Assembly (NCBI GenBank): GCA_964579725.1
Contig: CAZOHG010000001.1
Location: 62,001-126,000, forward strand
Direction of reading: 5' to 3'
Length of the DNA stretch: 64,000 nt
From: CAZOHG01 sp964579725
GTDB lineage: Bacteria > Zhuqueibacterota > JdFR-76 > BMS3Abin05
Shown here: piece after piece, positions 58,683-64,000 of the stretch
Position numbering within the stretch: the first letter of the stretch is position 1
Layout of the letters: every line of letters begins with the position of its first letter
Translations under genes and position numbers: made by a program
The notes under the pieces: generated by a model
What the model was told of the DNA's origin: nothing
Databases searched by the model: none
The model's input: only the letters and a program-made list of their open reading frames with translations

Positions 58683-59213
58683 ATGAAAAAAAGAGCCATT
58701 TTGACCATTTTGTCCGTTCTCGTAATTTTTCCTTTTTATTTTTTCGTCCCTTCTCTTAAGCGCGATCGAAACCGTTACCACGGAGACGAGAAATTTAAGG
58801 CGCAGCAATGGGAAAAGGCCGCTCATTATTACGAAAAAGTGCTTCGGTTCAAGGGTACTTTTCCCAAACTCACTTCCCGCCTGGGCTATTGCTACCTCCA
58901 ATTGGGCGACACCACGAAGGCCCAGCGATTTTTGAAAGCCTCTTTACAAGAGGATTCCACTCTCCTAAAATCTTACCGTTGGTTGGGGGATTTGCACACG
59001 GCACAAAAAAACTGGCCGAATGCTGCCAGGGACTTTTCCCGCCTTATTCACCTGTACCGAGCTCACCACACATTGAGCAGTGAAGAAGCCGCCGACTATT
59101 TGTACGCCCTGGATCGTCTGGTCTTCTGCCAACTTCAACTCAAACAGGATTCCACCGCGCTGCGGCAGCTTCACGATTTTGCCAGCGTTTTGCGAACCAG
59201 GGTAACCCCCTAA
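58683..59213 (+). CDS. Membrane-anchored TPR protein
   Basis: A 176-residue protein with an N-terminal membrane anchor or uncleaved signal (AILTILSVLVIFPFYFFV) and three TPR-like repeats: FKAQQWEKAAHYYEKVLRF, RLGYCYLQLGDTTKAQRFL and RWLGDLHTAQKNWPNAARDF. A short C-terminal helix follows. It probably scaffolds a protein complex at the cell envelope. Its stop overlaps the next gene's ATG by one base. Confidence 0.8.
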   Translation: MKKRAILTILSVLVIFPFYFFVPSLKRDRNRYHGDEKFKAQQWEKAAHYYEKVLRFKGTFPKLTSRLGYCYLQLGDTTKAQRFLKASLQEDSTLLKSYRWLGDLHTAQKNWPNAARDFSRLIHLYRAHHTLSSEEAADYLYALDRLVFCQLQLKQDSTALRQLHDFASVLRTRVTP

Positions 59214-59779
59214 TGCTTGTAGCCGTGGCTTCTACCCGGCCGGCCAAAGTTGAGGCCTGTCGGCGCGCTTTTACCCGGATTCAGCAAAAATTTTGGCCGG
59301 AACGGGCGCTTTCGTTCCAAACTTTTTCCGTTCCCAGCGGCGTTCCCAACATGCCCAAAAGTTTGGAAGAATTGGCTCTTGGCGCGAAAAATCGCGCCCT
59401 GAATTTAGTGTCCCTTGCCCCCCAGGCCGATTTTTTCGTCGGACTTGAGGGGGGCTTTTTTCGACCGTCTTTCGCACAAGAGGAAGCGGGGACCTTTTTG
59501 CAAGGTTGGGCTTTCGTTTACAACGGAAAAATTGGATTTTGGGGAGCAAGCTACGCCGCTCCGGTACCGGCCGCTCTTTCCAAAGCCGTCTACGAAAAGG
59601 GATTGGAGTTAGGAGATATCATAGACGCTTTTTCCGGCAGACAAAACGTACGGGACAACGAAGGCGCTTTTGGCGTGTTTACCGAGGACATTCTGACGCG
59701 CGCCGACTCTTTTGAAAAGGCCCTGTTGGCTGCATTGGCGCCCTTTTACAATCCCTTCACCTACCAAAAAAACGTGTAG
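59213..59779 (+). CDS. yjjX: Inosine/xanthosine triphosphatase (YjjX/DUF84)
   Basis: A 188-residue NTP hydrolase that removes non-canonical ITP and XTP. ASTRPAKVEACRRAF, SGVPNMPKSLEELALGAKNRA, FFVGLEGGFF and DAFSGRQNVRDNEGAFGVFTED match the family. Starts at an ATG overlapping the TPR stop (TAATG). It complements the purine salvage genes upstream. Confidence 0.9.
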   Translation: MLVAVASTRPAKVEACRRAFTRIQQKFWPERALSFQTFSVPSGVPNMPKSLEELALGAKNRALNLVSLAPQADFFVGLEGGFFRPSFAQEEAGTFLQGWAFVYNGKIGFWGASYAAPVPAALSKAVYEKGLELGDIIDAFSGRQNVRDNEGAFGVFTEDILTRADSFEKALLAALAPFYNPFTYQKNV

Positions 59780-59785
59780 CAAGCG

Positions 59786-60415
59786 ATGGCTTTTTCCGTG
59801 TCCACCATCATTTGGAATTTGAAATCCCGGTACTACCGCTGGCTTCGGCGCTTTTTTGTGACCAAACGGATTTACCAAGCCGAAATTCGCCCCTTTCGCC
59901 GCTGGCTGGAAAACCAATTTTCACCCAATGGCCGCTACCTGGATTTAGCGGCCGGCAGCGGGGATTCGCTTTCGCTTTACCCACCCCACGCCCAAGTTGT
60001 TGCGCTGGACCTTTCACTGGCCATGCTGCATCTTCTCAAGAGCAAATTTTCGGTGCCCGTTTTACAGGCCCGTGGCGAACGACTTCCATTTCAACCGGCT
60101 GTTTTTTCAGGGATTACGGCAATTGGGTTGATTGAATACGTCCCCCTTCTCGAAATGCTCTTCGCCGAGCTTCACAGAATTCTCCTGCCGCACGGTTGGC
60201 TGGCGGTGACCTTTTCTCAGCCCAACGTTCTTAATATTCTGCGGAATTTTACAGGCAATCGTGTCCGCTTTTACACCCACCGCCGTTTGGCGCAAGTGGC
60301 GAATCACCAGGGATTCGAAATTGTGGGCTGGAACAAAACCCTTTTTCAAACGCAGGTTTTCTTGCGGAAGCTTCCGAAAAAAGACCAAACCTCTGCGAAT
60401 CATGAAACATTTTAG
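59786..60415 (+). CDS. SAM-dependent methyltransferase (class I)
   Basis: A 209-residue methyltransferase. Motif I YLDLAAGSGDSLSLY, VVALDLSLAMLHLL (acidic residue binding SAM ribose), QARGERLPFQPAVFSGITAIG and the post-II/III segment LHRILLPHGWLAVTFSQPN. The N-terminal region is basic (LKSRYYRWLRRFFVTKRIYQAEIRPFR). The UbiE/methyltransferase 11 layout does not identify the substrate. Six bases after yjjX, so likely co-transcribed. Confidence 0.85.
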   Translation: MAFSVSTIIWNLKSRYYRWLRRFFVTKRIYQAEIRPFRRWLENQFSPNGRYLDLAAGSGDSLSLYPPHAQVVALDLSLAMLHLLKSKFSVPVLQARGERLPFQPAVFSGITAIGLIEYVPLLEMLFAELHRILLPHGWLAVTFSQPNVLNILRNFTGNRVRFYTHRRLAQVANHQGFEIVGWNKTLFQTQVFLRKLPKKDQTSANHETF

Positions 60416-60554
60416 TTGCGAGAACTAAACCGAAATTAACAGGGAACTAAGGTCATTCTGTACCGGACGGGCTTTTTAAAAAAAGGGGGTTCTGGGAGAG
60501 CCAAACTGGAAACTCAGCGTAAAGTCGTTTCCGGCGCGGTTCGGGCAAAAGGTT

Positions 60555-61184
60555 TCACGGTTTTTTCTTCCGAAAGGCGTACCCGGCGGAAAGAGACGGC
60601 AAAAGACCACACCCTGTTTTCGAACACAAAAGCGCAATATTTACCCCCCAGGAAAAGGAATGTCCGTTTTTTAAAAGGTAGTCGGCCCCTACTGCCAGCC
60701 CAGCTCCGGCTAACCAAACCCGTTCCCCCTTCCAGTTGGCGTCCATTGCGGACAGCAGCACGCCGTACGCCTTGGTGAAAACTTTCTTGTTTTCCGGAGG
60801 TGAAATGTCGAGGCTTGGCGTAATGGTCAAAAAATTAGCCGAGAGGCTTTGGCCCCACAAATCTTCTTTAAAAAAAGAGTGGTCCGCGCTCATTTGAATG
60901 CCCACATTTTTCCTGCCGCCAACTAAATAGTGCCGACGAGCGATGCCCGCACCCACAATGCCAACGGTACCGTTCAGGAAGACACTCCAGTCCCCCGTGC
61001 TGGTGCCGCGGGTTTCACTGTAATTCAGGCGAGGCAGGTAAAGGAAACCGGGCTCGGTAATGGAAACCGTTCGCACCACCTCTCCCTTTTGCAAACGTCG
61101 GGAAGAAAGCATCTGGTTAAAGGAACAATTCAAAAAAAGCGCCGAAAAAAGGACACCGAACAACAGCCGAAAGACCCTGGTCAT
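60555..61184 (-). CDS. Hypothetical lipoprotein with barrel-like strands
   Basis: A 209-residue protein. Lipoprotein signal MTRVFRLLFGVLFSALFLNC (Cys at residue 20), then strand-rich regions with alternating aromatics and Gly (WSVFLNGTVGIVGAGIARRHYLVGG; GVNIALLCSKTGCG; LPSLSAGYAF). It probably sits in the outer membrane. The ATG at 61184 follows GGGAGCGAA; the frame is open from 61262 without support. No family recognised. Confidence 0.65.
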   Translation of the reverse strand: MTRVFRLLFGVLFSALFLNCSFNQMLSSRRLQKGEVVRTVSITEPGFLYLPRLNYSETRGTSTGDWSVFLNGTVGIVGAGIARRHYLVGGRKNVGIQMSADHSFFKEDLWGQSLSANFLTITPSLDISPPENKKVFTKAYGVLLSAMDANWKGERVWLAGAGLAVGADYLLKNGHSFSWGVNIALLCSKTGCGLLPSLSAGYAFRKKKP

Positions 61185-61288
61185 TTCGCTCCCATTTTGG
61201 TTCGATTTAAGACCTCGCCATTGCTTCACCCTCAAACGGCGACAGCATTCCCGATTCTTCAACGTTCAACCGATTGTTTGAACATGAG

Positions 61289-62560
61289 TTAGGTCTTTTG
61301 TTTCTTTTTCTTCGCCGCCGGAAACAGCACATTATTGAGAATTAATCGGTAGCCCGGAGAATTGCGGTGAAGTGAAAGTTGTGTGGGCGGATCGCCTACG
61401 GCGTGCTGGTAATCCTCGGGATCGTGGCCGCCTAAAAAAGTGAATGTCCCCTTCCCGAAATTTCCGTGGATGTACTTCACCATGTCCGTTCCGGGAACTT
61501 CGCCCAAAATGACCACGTAGGGCTTGATCCGTTTCCGATTGAAAGCCGTGGTCTGTCCCATGAATCCCTTTACCACATTCACGTGATCTTGCGTCAGCAT
61601 GGTGGGCACCGGATCGTACTTGGCCGAAAAATCAAAGAGTGTAAAGGCTTCCGCTTCGGGCCCGCGCAACGGGGCAGCGTTGCTGGGCGGAATGTCAATA
61701 TCCGAGTACTCGTAGATGTAAGGATTTAAAATGAGGTGGAAATTTGTAAAGGCAAACGTATTGTTAAAATTCAGTTTTGCCTGACAATTCGGGTCGGGCG
61801 GGTCCCCGTCAAACACCGCCGGGACAATGTCTACATGCTGAGCGGCCAGCGCAATGTCAATGGTGTCCGTCGCGGAACACATGGCAAAAAGAAAACCGCC
61901 GCGCCGAACGTAATCCTGAATCATTCGAGCAATAAATTTCTTTTCCTCTGAAACCTTTTTAAACCCCAATTTGTGTGCCATGGCTTCGTTTCGTTTCACA
62001 TCCTCAATGTACCACGGGGCGTTTCGAAAACTGGCGTAAAATTTACCGAATTGGCCGGTGAAATCCTCGTGGTGCAGGTGCAACCAGTCGTATTTCACCA
62101 GATCACCGCGAGCTACTTCTTCGTCCCAAATTTTGGTGTACGGAATTTCCGCGTACGTCAACGCCAATGTCACAGCGTCGTCCCAGGGGCGTTTATTGGG
62201 GGGCGTGTACACGGCGATTCGCGGGGCTTTTTCCAGCAGCACAACATCCATGTTATTATTTTGAATGACGTTGTAAATCTTGGCAACGGTCGATCCGTCC
62301 ACGCGCTCAAAGGACACCCCGCGCAGTCTCAACACGCGTTCAATTTCGGGGTAGTCGTCCATGAGAAAGGACCCGCCGCGGTAGTTCAAAAGCCACTCCA
62401 CGTTGATTCCACGTTCCAGCGTCCAATACGCCACTCCGTAAGCTTTCAGATGGTCGGTCTGGTGCAAATCCATGGGCACCAGAATTTTTTGCGCAAATGC
62501 TGAGCTAACGGCAAATCCAACAAAAACAAGGGCAATGAGCCCGGTTTTCACCCATTTCAT
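61289..62560 (-). CDS. Conserved exported FCB-group protein, often labelled 'asparagine synthetase B'
   Basis: A 423-residue protein with a signal peptide (TGLIALVFVGFAVSSAFAQ). It contains LKAYGVAYWTLERGINVEWLLNYRGGSF, PWDDAVTLALTYAEIPY, WLHLHHEDFTGQFGKFYASF, FLFAMCSATDTIDIALAA and a conserved C-terminal LHRNSPGYRLILNNVLFPAAKKKK-type end. No ATP-pyrophosphatase or glutaminase motif of asparagine synthetases is visible, so that name, used in databases for related Bacteroidota proteins, does not fit. The HLHHED and the GDPPDPN-type segments suggest a hydrolase or binding fold, but no function can be assigned. It overlaps the TPR gene by four bases. Confidence 0.75.
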   Translation of the reverse strand: MKWVKTGLIALVFVGFAVSSAFAQKILVPMDLHQTDHLKAYGVAYWTLERGINVEWLLNYRGGSFLMDDYPEIERVLRLRGVSFERVDGSTVAKIYNVIQNNNMDVVLLEKAPRIAVYTPPNKRPWDDAVTLALTYAEIPYTKIWDEEVARGDLVKYDWLHLHHEDFTGQFGKFYASFRNAPWYIEDVKRNEAMAHKLGFKKVSEEKKFIARMIQDYVRRGGFLFAMCSATDTIDIALAAQHVDIVPAVFDGDPPDPNCQAKLNFNNTFAFTNFHLILNPYIYEYSDIDIPPSNAAPLRGPEAEAFTLFDFSAKYDPVPTMLTQDHVNVVKGFMGQTTAFNRKRIKPYVVILGEVPGTDMVKYIHGNFGKGTFTFLGGHDPEDYQHAVGDPPTQLSLHRNSPGYRLILNNVLFPAAKKKKQKT

Positions 62561-64000
62561 GGCTGTGCCTCCAACCGCCGAAGTTTTGCCCGCAATTCGT
62601 CGGCCAACACGCTGTTGGGATATTGAATAAGAACCGATTCGTAGGTCTGGCGGGCTTTGTCCAGGTCCTTAATGTCTCGTTCGTAAATTTCACCAATATT
62701 TTTTTGCGCCAGATCTGCGTACACACTTTTAGGATAACCGGTGACTAACATTTCGTAAATTCGAATCGCTCCGTAAGGGTCTTTCAACTTTTCTTTCAAT
62801 TTTCCGGCTTCCAACAAAGCCCGGTCGGCTAAAGGTGCGTTGTGAAAATCAGCCACCGTTTTCAAAAGCGTGTCCACGGCAGCTTCAGCTTTCCCCTGTT
62901 TTTCCAGACACATCCCGCGGGCGTAGCCGGACAAAGCGCCTGGGAATTGGCTCTCGTTGTTTCGAATGAAAAGCTGCAACTCAATGGCGTCATTTACGTA
63001 GGGACTGTCGTAATGGTCCGCTGAAGTTTTCAACAAATCGGCCAATTTCGCTTGTGCCGATTGAAAATCTTTTTTGAAAAAATACAACTGAGCCAACTTA
63101 AATTGCGCCTTTTCCCGAAGATTGCGTTTTTGCGCCGCGTGCAAATAGGGCAAGTGCAAAATCGACTGAACAACCTGAATCGCTTTCTCAAGATTCCCCT
63201 GCTTCAGGTAGCAATCGGCCAGTCGGAAGGTGGCGTCCACTTCCTGCCGCGTGTTGGGGTAATTGTGCCGAATCCGCTCAAAGTACGGGATGGCCTGCGC
63301 CGGTTTGTTTTCCACATCTAAAAAAATTGTGCCCAACCGAAGCGAAGCCTCCAAAGACCAACTGGATTTCTGAAATGTGGCAATGATTTGCCGGTACAGC
63401 TTTTTCGCCTTTTCAAATTGTTTGGTTTGAAAAGCCCCATTTGCAAGGTAGTAAACCGCCTGATCTTTTTGTTTAAACGAGGGAAAGCGTTTAAGCAACT
63501 CTTGAAAGGCCTTTTCGCTGAGTCCATATTCCTTTTCGTGGTACATATCCAGCGCAAACCGGTACAAAGTTGACCCCGGGGTGTATTTTGGGGTGTGCCC
63601 GGCCAACGATTCAATTCTGAGAATTTCCTTCAGAGCGGCGTCGTAATTACCGAAACTTTGGTAAAATCCTGCCAAAATCTTGTGACCGATGAGATTTTTG
63701 GGATTTTTCTTCACCCAGGTTTTCAGAACCTTTTCGACCTGCGGGTAATTTTTCTCGGTCAGGGGCAAACGGGCAATCATTGTGCGCACGTAACTGAGCT
63801 GGTACGGCATTTTCACCGCAAATTGAAGATATTCCGTCACGGCTTTGGCGTAAAGCTGTTGGTACGTGTACAATTGGGCCAATTCCAAAGCAAAAAGGGA
63901 GGAGTCTTTTTTCTCCCGACGGCCCCTTAAATAAACCTGAATGGCGCGGTCGAAAAGGCGGTTCTGCAACAGGGCGCTGGCCACCAAACGGTACACGGCC
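62557..64000 (-). CDS. TPR-repeat protein, partial (5' end outside window)
   Basis: At least 480 codons; the gene continues past the right edge, and the GTG at 63996 is probably internal. Tandem TPR units run throughout, with motifs such as AGFYQSFGNYDAALKEIL, FALDMYHEKEYGLSEKAFQEL, YFERIRHNYPNTRQEVDATF and YEMLVTGYPKSVYADLAQKN, of the type found in envelope or lipoprotein scaffolds. Overlaps the exported FCB protein by four bases, so the two are probably coupled and act together. Confidence 0.8.
   Translation of the reverse strand, partial: AVYRLVASALLQNRLFDRAIQVYLRGRREKKDSSLFALELAQLYTYQQLYAKAVTEYLQFAVKMPYQLSYVRTMIARLPLTEKNYPQVEKVLKTWVKKNPKNLIGHKILAGFYQSFGNYDAALKEILRIESLAGHTPKYTPGSTLYRFALDMYHEKEYGLSEKAFQELLKRFPSFKQKDQAVYYLANGAFQTKQFEKAKKLYRQIIATFQKSSWSLEASLRLGTIFLDVENKPAQAIPYFERIRHNYPNTRQEVDATFRLADCYLKQGNLEKAIQVVQSILHLPYLHAAQKRNLREKAQFKLAQLYFFKKDFQSAQAKLADLLKTSADHYDSPYVNDAIELQLFIRNNESQFPGALSGYARGMCLEKQGKAEAAVDTLLKTVADFHNAPLADRALLEAGKLKEKLKDPYGAIRIYEMLVTGYPKSVYADLAQKNIGEIYERDIKDLDKARQTYESVLIQYPNSVLADELRAKLRRLEAQP

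Noticed and set aside
1..64000. Mobile elements, prophage or CRISPR
   Set aside because: No transposase, integrase, phage gene or regularly spaced repeat was seen; tRNA genes show no attached duplicated ends.

Overview
The window is a gene-dense bacterial chromosome segment with no transposase, integrase, phage gene or CRISPR array. The gene content suggests a bacterium of the FCB superphylum (Bacteroidota/Calditrichota/KSB1-like). The evidence is a bacterial geranylgeranylglyceryl-phosphate synthase start at the left edge, an inositol-phosphate synthase plus CDP-alcohol phosphotransferase pair, a lysine 6-transaminase/aldehyde dehydrogenase pair, an OmpA protein with thrombospondin-type calcium repeats, and the FCB protein usually mislabelled 'asparagine synthetase B'. 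This placement is inferred from families read by eye, not from a tree.

Region 1 (1-15.2 kb, all minus strand) is an information-processing block. In transcription order it holds three tRNA-Ser genes behind a near-consensus sigma-70 promoter, a DUF3566-like membrane protein, gltX, tRNA-Gln, tRNA-Arg(TCG), tRNA-Glu, tRNA-Arg(ACG), tadA, tRNA-Ser(GGA), tRNA-Ala, the SRP RNA, dnaX, ybaB, recR, pgsA, pgpA, cinA, thpR, recA, recX, two YeeE/YedE sulfur-transport halves, alaS and the GGGP synthase. Its tadA-SRP-dnaX-ybaB-recR order matches the order known from Bacillus.

Region 2 (15.3-30.6 kb, minus) is metabolic and envelope-related. It has a metallo-beta-lactamase hydrolase, a HAD phosphatase, pyruvate phosphate dikinase, a TauE-type exporter, an S41 protease, thymidylate kinase and a MATE exporter. 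These are followed by an inositol-lipid set (rsmI, CDP-alcohol phosphotransferase, panD, inositol-3-phosphate synthase) and a lysine-to-aminoadipate pair with a good promoter and a structured leader.

Region 3 (30.7-35.8 kb) is the most unusual part. A small unknown gene lies behind a sigma-54-like promoter with an upstream palindrome. Next to it is an NtrC-family protein whose receiver has lost the phosphorylatable Asp and the conserved Lys, and whose AAA+ domain has lost GAFTGA. An OmpA/TSP3 outer-membrane protein and a divergent barrel-like/coiled-coil/TPR protein follow.

Region 4 (35.8-46.5 kb, minus) carries glyS, recO, mgtE, rsmA, tatD, metG, ricT, holB and an EnvC-like degenerate LytM factor. 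Its holB-ricT-metG-tatD-rsmA core again follows a Bacillus-like order. A 344-bp stretch between ricT and holB is unassigned.

Region 5 (46.6-64 kb) is mostly plus strand. It has an acidic-tailed membrane protein, a HAD protein with apparently rearranged motifs, a bacterial eRF1-like protein without a recognisable GGQ, a GalT homologue lacking the nucleophilic His, a DUF123 nuclease, a nucleoside salvage set (tdk, NupC-type transporter, purine nucleoside phosphorylase), a fused formiminotransferase-cyclodeaminase, an amidohydrolase, a TPR protein, an ITP/XTP hydrolase and a methyltransferase. A minus-strand lipoprotein, the conserved FCB exported protein and a TPR protein cut by the right edge close the window.
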